DNA of 6,531 nucleotides, taken from the NCBI GenBank assembly GCA_026397455.1, contig JAPLUX010000154.1:1-6531 (forward strand), written 5' to 3'. Each line of letters starts with the position of its first letter. The first letter of the stretch is position 1. Origin of the DNA: Candidatus Aenigmatarchaeota archaeon. GTDB taxonomy: Archaea; Aenigmatarchaeota; Aenigmatarchaeia; CG10238-14. The translations under genes and the position numbers were made by a program. Under the pieces are notes generated by a model. It was not told where the DNA came from. It did no database searches and saw only the letters and a program-made list of their open reading frames with translations. This document shows positions 1-5,162 of the stretch, piece after piece.

Positions 1-306
1 TTTCTTTTTTAGATAAATTAATAATTCCTTTGCACCCGGTAGCAATATCATATTTTTTTCTGAAAATTTTTTATAAAGCCTGTCTTTCTCTCTAGTTAAT
101 TCTTTTGTTTGTTCATCGGTTATATTTTTTCCTTTCTCTTGAACTATTTGGTTTATGATTTCTGGTCCTTTCATTCCGTATCTTTTAGCTATATCATTTT
201 CTACTATCTTGATTCCAATCTTAGATAGGACTTTTGTATAGGCCTGAAGATATGAGTCAAAAGTTTCTATTAATACGCCATCTTTATCAAAAATTACTGC
301 TTTCAT
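1..306 (-). CDS. HAD-superfamily hydrolase (phosphatase-like), N-terminal part only
   Basis: The reading frame starts at the ATG at 306 and stays open for 102 codons to the window edge, so the C-terminal half is missing. Residues 4-12 read VIFDKDGVL, the HAD motif I, with nucleophile Asp7 and acid/base Asp9. A helical stretch that looks like a cap domain follows, and LLPGAKELL near residues 88-96 is the usual return to the Rossmann core. This layout fits phosphoglycolate phosphatase / beta-phosphoglucomutase-like HAD proteins of about 200-230 residues. HAD motifs II-IV lie outside the window, so the substrate cannot be inferred. It starts 4 nt after the LpdD-like gene, with GAGTGA as a possible ribosome binding site overlapping that gene's stop, so it is probably the last seen gene of the hmgA operon. 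Base composition is roughly 25-30% G+C, lower than hmgA or ubiD. A role in isoprenoid metabolism is possible only from position. Confidence 0.85.
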   Translation of the reverse strand, partial: MKAVIFDKDGVLIETFDSYLQAYTKVLSKIGIKIVENDIAKRYGMKGPEIINQIVQEKGKNITDEQTKELTREKDRLYKKFSEKNMILLPGAKELLIYLKKK

Positions 307-310
307 GATT

Positions 311-658
311 TCACTCTTCTAAAATTTTCTTTAACAATTTTTTAGCATTATCTACAAGAATCTCAATTTCTTTTTTTGTTGCATTGTTCACATGCATCCC
401 ACAAACACATATTACTGGTAATTTTTTCTTTAAACAGATTTTTTCAGTTAATTCTCTAGCTATTATTTCTTCTTTGTGTCCTTGCACATTAATTACCTGA
501 GATGTACATGAGAAAGTTTTACCATTCATCACAGGTTCAGAAAAGACAATGCTACCGATATGTGAAACTTCTCCACCACCGATTATAAAAATAATACCGT
601 TGTCTAATGTTTCTTCTTTCAACCAGACTTTATACTTTCCTTGACCGACAGAAATCAT
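311..658 (-). CDS. LpdD-like prenylated-flavin chaperone (PAC4-like fold), partner of the UbiD enzyme
   Basis: This 115-residue protein matches, from memory, the LpdD / proteasome-assembly-chaperone-4-like family. Members of that family sit beside UbiD decarboxylases and are thought to help load or mature the prenylated FMN cofactor. Visible signatures are a Gly-rich strand then SHIGSIVFSEP (residues 32-42), GHKEEIIARELTEK (60-73) and GMHVNNATKKEIE (87-99), ending in an amphipathic helix. No signal peptide or membrane segment is seen, so it should be cytoplasmic. Its ATG overlaps the TGA of the UbiD gene as ATGA, with no convincing ribosome binding site upstream, which suggests translational coupling to the decarboxylase. 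The UbiX-UbiD-chaperone gene order repeats the bacterial gallate/vanillate decarboxylase sets, but here it lies inside an HMG-CoA reductase operon. Family assignment is fairly confident. The chaperone role is inferred from family and context. Confidence 0.75.
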   Translation of the reverse strand: MISVGQGKYKVWLKEETLDNGIIFIIGGGEVSHIGSIVFSEPVMNGKTFSCTSQVINVQGHKEEIIARELTEKICLKKKLPVICVCGMHVNNATKKEIEILVDNAKKLLKKILEE

Positions 659-1932
659 TTTTTTTCGCCGACTATAAACGCTTTTTCAAATTTATCCCTT
701 TTCATTCCAAAGGGAATCGTTGCATCGATACCAACTTTACATGTAAGTCTTCTATCAGTTCCTGGTAAAGTTTCTTGACCGACTGTAGATGGGTCGATAC
801 TACTGCCTTCTTCTTTTTTCGTCATAGTCTGTTTGTCTGCTTGAAACCTTGTACAGATTGCCCATTCAACTTCTTCTGGGTTGAAAACATCAATGTCATC
901 ATCCACGACCACACAATGTTTCAATGATTTATGTCCACGGAATGCGGCTTCCAATGCTTTCATCCCATCATCGGTTTTTTGTTTTTTTATCGAAATGAAA
1001 CAATGTAACCAAGAACATCCGCCTGTTGAGATGTTGACTGCTCTTACTGGACACATTTTCGATACTTCATTATATATAGTGGGTTCCCTTGGCATACCCA
1101 TCAATAGTCTATGCTCGTTGCCGCCTGGTAGGAGTGCATGATATATTGGATTTTTCTTGTGCCAGATTCCATCTATCTCTAGCACAGGTTGCTTTCTTAC
1201 GACATCATAAGTTCCGCTTATATCAACGAACGGTCCTTCATCAACCATCTCTTTTGTTATCCTTCCTTCGATTATTATTTCAGAATGTGCTGGCACGAGT
1301 AAATCATTTGTTTTGCATTTAGTGACTTCTAGCGGACGCAAAGAACTCATGATTTTAAACTCATCTATATCACCAGCAGATACAGCGCCTGGTATCAAGA
1401 CTGATGGATCATGTCCGATGAAGATTGAGATTGGCATGTCCTTAGGATATTTTTGACAGAACTTGAAAGTGTCCCTATCGCACAGTCTTATCACCATTCT
1501 GTTTTTGCCAAGTTTCATCATTCTATGGAAGCTGACGTTCAGCCTTTTACTATCAGGATCTCGAGAAACAACAACACCTGAACTGATGTATTCGCCGCCA
1601 TCCCTCTCACAAAACTTCATCAAAGGAATTTCATCCAAGTCTTTTCCTTTTACTTCATAACATGGGGCATCATCTATTATGTTATAATCTTTTGGATTCC
1701 TAGTTGCATCTGCAATCTTGAAGGATAATTTTTCTCTGTTGGTTCCAAGCCAGGATGCCATCTTATCTCTGCTACCACAAACGCCACTCACGATCTGATA
1801 ATTGTATCCTTTAATTTTTTTAAAAAGAATTAGCGATTGGTCTTTTTTTATCATCAACGGTATTTTGTTTTTATCAGTTTCTTTTTCGATGATCTTCGGT
1901 TTTTGCGTTTCCAAAAATTCATGCAAACTCAT
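655..1932 (-). CDS. ubiD: UbiD-family decarboxylase, probable trans-anhydromevalonate 5-phosphate decarboxylase
   Basis: This is a full-length UbiD-family enzyme of 425 residues from the ATG at 1932. Seen motifs are GGEYISSGVVVSRDP (about 112-126), then FHRMMKLG (135-142) whose Arg137 fits the prFMN/metal-binding arginine. DEGPFVDISGTYD follows, with Glu232 and Asp237 matching the catalytic acid pair. A C-terminal region has VVVDDDIDVFNPEEVEWAI (about 342-360) and GIDATIPFG. The family does reversible decarboxylation with prenylated FMN. In archaea a UbiD homologue decarboxylates trans-anhydromevalonate 5-phosphate to isopentenyl phosphate. Placement with HMG-CoA reductase, UbiX and near mevalonate kinase makes that the best function, and sequence alone does not exclude an aromatic acid substrate. 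A GTG at 1941 would add three residues, but it lies inside the GAGGTG ribosome binding site. The ATG instead gives an ATGA overlap with ubiX. Confidence 0.9.
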   Translation of the reverse strand: MSLHEFLETQKPKIIEKETDKNKIPLMIKKDQSLILFKKIKGYNYQIVSGVCGSRDKMASWLGTNREKLSFKIADATRNPKDYNIIDDAPCYEVKGKDLDEIPLMKFCERDGGEYISSGVVVSRDPDSKRLNVSFHRMMKLGKNRMVIRLCDRDTFKFCQKYPKDMPISIFIGHDPSVLIPGAVSAGDIDEFKIMSSLRPLEVTKCKTNDLLVPAHSEIIIEGRITKEMVDEGPFVDISGTYDVVRKQPVLEIDGIWHKKNPIYHALLPGGNEHRLLMGMPREPTIYNEVSKMCPVRAVNISTGGCSWLHCFISIKKQKTDDGMKALEAAFRGHKSLKHCVVVDDDIDVFNPEEVEWAICTRFQADKQTMTKKEEGSSIDPSTVGQETLPGTDRRLTCKVGIDATIPFGMKRDKFEKAFIVGEKK

Positions 1933-2462
1933 TCTTTCCACCTCTTGAAAAGATTATTTTCTATTCCCAACAAATCCAAAATCTTGCCGACAAAAAAGTT
2001 TGTTATGTCTTCAACAGATTTTGGTTTGAAATAATAAGCGACGTTCAAAGGCATTATCATCCCGCCAGCCAAAGTTACTTTTCTCATGTTTTCTATGTGT
2101 ATCAAATTATAAGGAGTTTCTCTGACACAGAGTATCAGTTTTGTTTTCATCCTCAGACAGATATCTGCTAGTCTTGTTATCAAATTGTCCGAGTATCCGT
2201 TTGCAACCGCAGAAAGAGTTTTCATCGAGCATGGGCATATGACTAATGCATCTATTTTCTGTGAACTGCTTCCCAATGGTGTAAAAAAATCATCTTCTTC
2301 ATAATCTGGTTTTAATTTTATTTTTGTTTCCTCTTCCAAAGTTTTTATTCCAACTTTTGAGATGAGTGTTGTTGTCTCTATTTTTTTCTTCTTCAATTCT
2401 TCGATTAATTTCACACCAACGATAGAACCAGATGCGCCGGTGATTGCAACGACTACTTTCAT
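1929..2462 (-). CDS. ubiX: UbiX flavin prenyltransferase (prenylated FMN synthesis)
   Basis: UbiX joins a dimethylallyl group from DMAP (some enzymes use DMAPP) to FMN, making the prenylated FMN that UbiD enzymes need. The 177-residue protein is close to normal size and appears intact. Visible motifs are ITGASGS at residues 7-13 (FMN phosphate loop), CPCSMKTLSAVANGYSDNL at 76-94, RETPYNLIHIENM at 114-126 and AYYFKPKS at 142-149, all in family order. It is a soluble Rossmann-like protein that forms dodecamers in known relatives. It starts one base after the hmgA stop, with GAGAGG (2468-2473) five bases before the ATG, and ends in an ATGA overlap with the decarboxylase. The cofactor enzyme is therefore made with its client. 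It also links back to the pathway, since its prenyl donor is an isoprenoid product. Confidence 0.95.
   Translation of the reverse strand: MKVVVAITGASGSIVGVKLIEELKKKKIETTTLISKVGIKTLEEETKIKLKPDYEEDDFFTPLGSSSQKIDALVICPCSMKTLSAVANGYSDNLITRLADICLRMKTKLILCVRETPYNLIHIENMRKVTLAGGMIMPLNVAYYFKPKSVEDITNFFVGKILDLLGIENNLFKRWKE
1939..1944 (-). promoter_or_regulatory. Ribosome binding site deciding the UbiD start
   Basis: Read on the minus strand this is GAGGTG, followed by a six-base spacer (GAAAGA) and the ATG at 1932. It is a strong Shine-Dalgarno match located in the last codons of ubiX. The upstream in-frame GTG is part of this site, so it cannot sensibly be the start codon. Confidence 0.75.
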
Positions 2463-2463
2463 C

Positions 2464-3714
2464 CTATCCTCTCTTCAAACTTCCATGGGTCTTGGATAAT
2501 TCTCCAGCAGCTTCAATAGCATGAAGGTTTGTTTCGGATGCTAGACAGGCTGCAGCGACGACTTCCGCAAAAGCTAATTTAGTCCTTCCAGTATCATCAT
2601 TTTCACCATACAAACCTAAAAGTTTCAATGCCTCTTGTTGAGTTTCTCTCTTTGTCCCACCACCATAAGTGCCAACTTCTAAAGCAGGAATGAAGCATGA
2701 GATGTATAAGTTACCGTCTACTATCTCTGTATCGGTTATAGCTTGAGTACCTTCTGTGATTTGTGCAGGGTCTTGACCGTGTGCTATGTAAACCGCAGCA
2801 AGAACGTTTGCAATATGCGCGTTGAAACCGTGTGATCCTGCTAAGATTGAACCCTGTAAACATTTCGCTTTGTTTAATTCAACGATCTTTTCTGGTTCAA
2901 CCCTGAATTCTTCTTTGATAATTTTTCTAGGTATTATCGCATCGGCTATCACAGAAACACCCCTTCCTTCCAACACATCAATGTAAGCAGCTTTCTTGTC
3001 AGCACACATGTTTCCAGATTCGCTGATGAAAGTAACATCCAAACCTAGTTCTTGTTTGACTTTTGGTATCATAGCGTCTACAGCAGACTTGGATGCAATC
3101 GTTATCATGTTCATACCCATAGCAGCGCCAGAACCTGATTTAAACCTTATATGGACGTATATTCCGGCTGTGTATGCCTTAACTTCTTTTAATTTTGCAA
3201 ACCTGTTAGATTTTAAAAATTTATTCGAGAAAAATTTGAAAGCTTCTTCGCTTTGAGCCCATCTGATAAGTTTGTAGGAGTCTCTGGCAGATTTTGTTTT
3301 GACAAGCACATCCCTTGCCATGCCTTCTTTTAATATGACCGTGTTTATTCCGCCAGCTATGTTGAATATTTTTATTCCTCTTGCCATGCCACCGACAAGT
3401 CTACCTTCTGTCGTGGCTAACAGTATCGGATAAAATCCTTTGGCATAATCGCCGTTGACTTTCAACTCTCCTGCAAAGCCTAGTGGCACTTGGGTTGCTC
3501 CAACAGGGTTCTCGATGTTTCTGTTTAGAGCGTCGTTAAAATCTATTACAGTTTTCCCGATGTTCTCTAACTTAACCTTGTATTTTTTTTCTAAGAATAG
3601 CCTCCTGATTCTCGTGGCTTCATTGCTGTTGTTATTGGTATAGTTTTCAACTTCCCGTAATTTTATCTTACCTTTTATCAACTTTTTTACCAATTCTTCA
3701 GTCTTTTTATCCAT
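2464..3714 (-). CDS. hmgA: 3-hydroxy-3-methylglutaryl-CoA reductase, class I (mevalonate synthesis)
   Basis: It reduces HMG-CoA to mevalonate with two NAD(P)H, the committed step of the mevalonate route. The 416-residue protein is a catalytic domain without membrane anchor, as usual in archaea. Catalytic residues are all visible: Glu103 in LATTEGRLVGG, Lys240 in GNMCADKKAA, Asp315 in GQDPAQ and His410 near the C terminus. ENPVGATQVPLG (68-79) and FNAHIANVLAAVYIA (297-311) are also recognisable. Three signature positions deviate from the class I pattern as I recall it: GDAMGMN is GAAMGMN (Ala197), VNRG is MARG (110-113), and GTVGGGT is GTYGGGT (348-354). The gene is first in a minus-strand operon with ubiX, the UbiD gene, the LpdD-like gene and a HAD gene. 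A TATA-like box lies about 30 bases upstream. The ribosome binding site is weak (GGTTGG directly before ATG), consistent with a very short leader. Confidence 0.96.
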   Translation of the reverse strand: MDKKTEELVKKLIKGKIKLREVENYTNNNSNEATRIRRLFLEKKYKVKLENIGKTVIDFNDALNRNIENPVGATQVPLGFAGELKVNGDYAKGFYPILLATTEGRLVGGMARGIKIFNIAGGINTVILKEGMARDVLVKTKSARDSYKLIRWAQSEEAFKFFSNKFLKSNRFAKLKEVKAYTAGIYVHIRFKSGSGAAMGMNMITIASKSAVDAMIPKVKQELGLDVTFISESGNMCADKKAAYIDVLEGRGVSVIADAIIPRKIIKEEFRVEPEKIVELNKAKCLQGSILAGSHGFNAHIANVLAAVYIAHGQDPAQITEGTQAITDTEIVDGNLYISCFIPALEVGTYGGGTKRETQQEALKLLGLYGENDDTGRTKLAFAEVVAAACLASETNLHAIEAAGELSKTHGSLKRG

Positions 3715-3744
3715 CCAACCACACTCTTGTTTATAGGAAGCAAT

Positions 3745-3754
3745 TATTTAAAAA
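3745..3754 (-). promoter_or_regulatory. TATA-like box for the hmgA operon
   Basis: The minus strand reads TTTTTAAATA here, centred about 35 bases before the hmgA ATG. Archaeal initiation about 25 bases downstream would leave a leader of roughly 10 bases. The upstream BRE is not convincing. The sequence is almost symmetrical (plus strand TATTTAAAAATA), so it could also serve idi. Assignment is by pattern only. Confidence 0.45.
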
Positions 3755-3778
3755 TACATCTATTGTGAAATAATAAAA

Positions 3779-3789
3779 CTTATCAAATA
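3779..3789 (+). promoter_or_regulatory. Possible TATA-like box for idi
   Basis: CTTATCAAATA lies about 22 bases upstream of the idi ATG at 3806, preceded by an A-rich stretch that could be a BRE. This spacing fits a leaderless or nearly leaderless transcript, which agrees with the lack of a well-spaced ribosome binding site before 3806. It is weak, and the symmetrical box at 3744-3756 is an alternative. Confidence 0.3.
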
Positions 3790-3805
3790 CATTTAATCTC
3801 TAGGG

Positions 3806-4333
3806 ATGGAAATGCCTGAATACATACTGACTGTGGATGAGAAAGACAATGTTATCGGGAAGGAAGAAAAGATAAAGGTACATAGAGAAGGAAAATTGCA
3901 CAGAGCATTCTCGATATTCGTGTTTAATTCTAAGGGTGAATTGCTCCTCCAGAAAAGAGCAAAGTCAAAGTATCACTCTGGCGGTCTTTGGACGAATACC
4001 TGTTGCAGCCATCAAATGGATGGAGAGGTTTTAGAGAAGGCGGTACATAGAAGGCTGAAGGAAGAGATGGGGTTTGATTGTGAACTTAAAGAAGTATTCA
4101 GTTTTACTTACAGAGTAAAGTTTGATAACGGTCTTTTTGAGAATGAGTACGACCATGCTTTTTTCGGGAAATTTGACGGTAAGCCTGAACCGAACCCGAA
4201 GGAAGTTGATGAATGGAAATGGGTTAGTTTAGAAGAATTGAGAAAAGATATACAAAAAAATCCTGATGATTACACTTATTGGTTGAAGGTTTCTATTGAT
4301 AGAGTGATTAGTAATTTTAATCAAAACGGATAG
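3806..4333 (+). CDS. idi: Isopentenyl-diphosphate delta-isomerase, type 1 (Nudix fold)
   Basis: It interconverts IPP and DMAPP, supplying the primer for prenyl chain synthesis. The 175-residue protein has the type 1 layout: His26 and His32 (metal ligands), then LWTNTCCSHQ (61-70) with catalytic Cys67 and metal ligand His69. The Nudix helix is GEVLEKAVHRRLKEEMGF (73-90), and ENEYDH (112-117) carries Glu112 and Glu114, matching the E. coli acid pair. It is a soluble Mg/Mn enzyme, distinct from the FMN-dependent type 2 isomerase that most archaea use. The gene diverges from hmgA, so the first and last steps of precursor synthesis share one 91-bp control region. A second in-frame ATG at 3812 is preceded by GGGATGG and could be the true start, changing only two residues. 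The sequence around KSKYHSGGLWTN resembles bacterial and DPANN forms, which hints at transfer (inference). Confidence 0.95.
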   Translation: MEMPEYILTVDEKDNVIGKEEKIKVHREGKLHRAFSIFVFNSKGELLLQKRAKSKYHSGGLWTNTCCSHQMDGEVLEKAVHRRLKEEMGFDCELKEVFSFTYRVKFDNGLFENEYDHAFFGKFDGKPEPNPKEVDEWKWVSLEELRKDIQKNPDDYTYWLKVSIDRVISNFNQNG

Positions 4334-4363
4334 ATTTTTGTTCTGAGAAGAGAAAGAATAATT

Positions 4364-4615
4364 ATGAATTGGAAAAAATTAATATTGATGTCAATCCTTA
4401 TAGGGGTTGGCATATTTGAACTTTATGGAATATTCAAGTATGATTGTCGTCCAATTGGACATAAAGGAGCTACTCTATGGAGATGCACATGTCATGAAAA
4501 TGACCAATTTTGCGAAATAATTCTTTTAATTTTTAATTCTCAGTTTTATTTTCTGGTAATAATTGGAATTGTAGCATTATTCATTTTGTTATATTTACAA
4601 AAGAAAAAGCAATAA
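4364..4615 (+). CDS. Small two-helix membrane protein with a cysteine-rich loop, unknown function
   Basis: I do not recognise this 83-residue protein. It has two hydrophobic segments, residues about 5-24 and 53-78, and a Lys-rich C terminus (KKKQ). Between them lies a polar loop of about 28 residues holding four cysteines (Cys28, 41, 43 and 50) and a CTCHENDQFC segment. With both ends positively charged and probably cytoplasmic, the loop would face outside, where disulfides or metal binding are possible (inference). It begins 30 bases after idi with only a weak purine-rich stretch (AGAAAG) before the ATG. It may be read through from idi or be independent. Its composition, near 30% G+C, is lower than idi. 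The short length and lack of recognised family mean its coding status is likely but not certain. Confidence 0.6.
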   Translation: MNWKKLILMSILIGVGIFELYGIFKYDCRPIGHKGATLWRCTCHENDQFCEIILLIFNSQFYFLVIIGIVALFILLYLQKKKQ

Positions 4616-4626
4616 TTTATGTTAGA

Positions 4627-4646
4627 TTCAAATTTTAACATTTGAA
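4627..4646 (+). terminator. Weak hairpin downstream of the 83-residue gene
   Basis: A 7-bp inverted repeat, TTCAAAT (4627-4633) and ATTTGAA (4640-4646), brackets a six-base loop and is followed shortly by CTTTTAT. It lies 11 bases past the stop at 4615. The stem is AT-rich and could be chance in such AT-rich DNA. A terminator role is tentative. Confidence 0.2.
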
Positions 4647-4727
4647 AGCTTTTATCGATTTCATAAAAATTTCCTTCATAGAATCGAAATTTTCTGGGGA
4701 AGAATAACCATTAACAATAGCAACAAA

Positions 4728-4737
4728 ATAATAAATA
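4728..4737 (+). promoter_or_regulatory. Possible TATA-like box for the 121-residue gene
   Basis: ATAATAAATA lies about 25 bases before the ATG at 4757, the distance expected for a leaderless archaeal transcript. No ribosome binding site is seen before that ATG. The whole 141-base gap is AT-rich, so a match of this kind is weak evidence. Confidence 0.25.
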
Positions 4738-4756
4738 AAAGAACTATATTTATATT

Positions 4757-5122
4757 ATGGAAGAATCTTTTGGAACTGTTAAACAAAATAAAGTATCTGT
4801 TGTTCATTGGTTAATTGTATTTATCATGATTTTTGGGGGATTAGGATCTGCGGTTTATCAACTTCTTTATCAACCAATGACAAACTTAACAAACCCATTT
4901 GTTCTATTAACGGTAGTTATAGGAATTTTATGGTTCGTAACTGGAGTTGGAGTGTGGAATTTAAAGAAATGGGGATTATGGCTAGGCTTAGCTGTATCAA
5001 TAATTAACATTTTTTTCGCAATAATTATTTTTAGCATTTTACAAACAATTAATTTTGTTGCATTGATAATTTCTGTTTTGATAATTGTGTATCTTATTCT
5101 CAAAAGAAAATTATTCAAATAG
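4757..5122 (+). CDS. Small four-helix membrane protein, unknown function
   Basis: This 121-residue protein is very hydrophobic, with four predicted membrane segments at about 15-37, 47-67, 72-94 and 98-115. The N terminus is short and polar, and the C terminus is basic (KRKLFK). GVWNLKKWGLWLGL (65-78), a charged turn between helices 2 and 3, recalls small archaeal and bacterial membrane proteins with a LWxxKKWG-type turn, but I cannot name a family. The ATG has no ribosome binding site and may be leaderless. The gene is about 28% G+C by hand count of four lines, far below the neighbouring mevalonate kinase, suggesting a separate origin or relaxed composition. It ends 40 bases from the convergent mevalonate kinase stop. 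The T-rich antisense of its last codons may help end the mevalonate kinase transcript. Confidence 0.7.
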   Translation: MEESFGTVKQNKVSVVHWLIVFIMIFGGLGSAVYQLLYQPMTNLTNPFVLLTVVIGILWFVTGVGVWNLKKWGLWLGLAVSIINIFFAIIIFSILQTINFVALIISVLIIVYLILKRKLFK

Positions 5123-5162
5123 AGTGCCAGATTACAATTTACTGATATATGCATCTCCTGCG

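Noticed and set aside
311..658. Proteasome assembly chaperone
   Set aside because: The fold family is related to PAC4, but coupling to ubiX/ubiD points to the LpdD-like prenylated-flavin branch, and no proteasome gene is near.
655..1941. UbiD as a ubiquinone or aromatic-acid decarboxylase
   Set aside because: The operon contains HMG-CoA reductase and no quinone or aromatic-degradation gene, so the isoprenoid role fits better. It is not excluded by motif alone.
881..2034. Several plus-strand reading frames of 65-86 residues opposite the UbiD and UbiX genes
   Set aside because: They are antisense shadows of strongly conserved genes, with no start signal or family resemblance.
2996..3643. Plus-strand reading frames opposite hmgA
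   Set aside because: They are antisense shadows of a gene whose catalytic motifs are all intact.
4666..4693. Inverted repeat AAAATTTC / GAAATTTT in the gap before the 121-residue gene
   Set aside because: The arms are A/T-only apart from one base and each is nearly self-complementary, so this is expected by chance in such AT-rich DNA.
5123..5162. Possible bidirectional terminator between convergent genes
   Set aside because: No stable hairpin was found in the 40 bases, only the short partial palindrome around ATATGCAT. T-rich flanks may still end transcription, but nothing specific supports a call.
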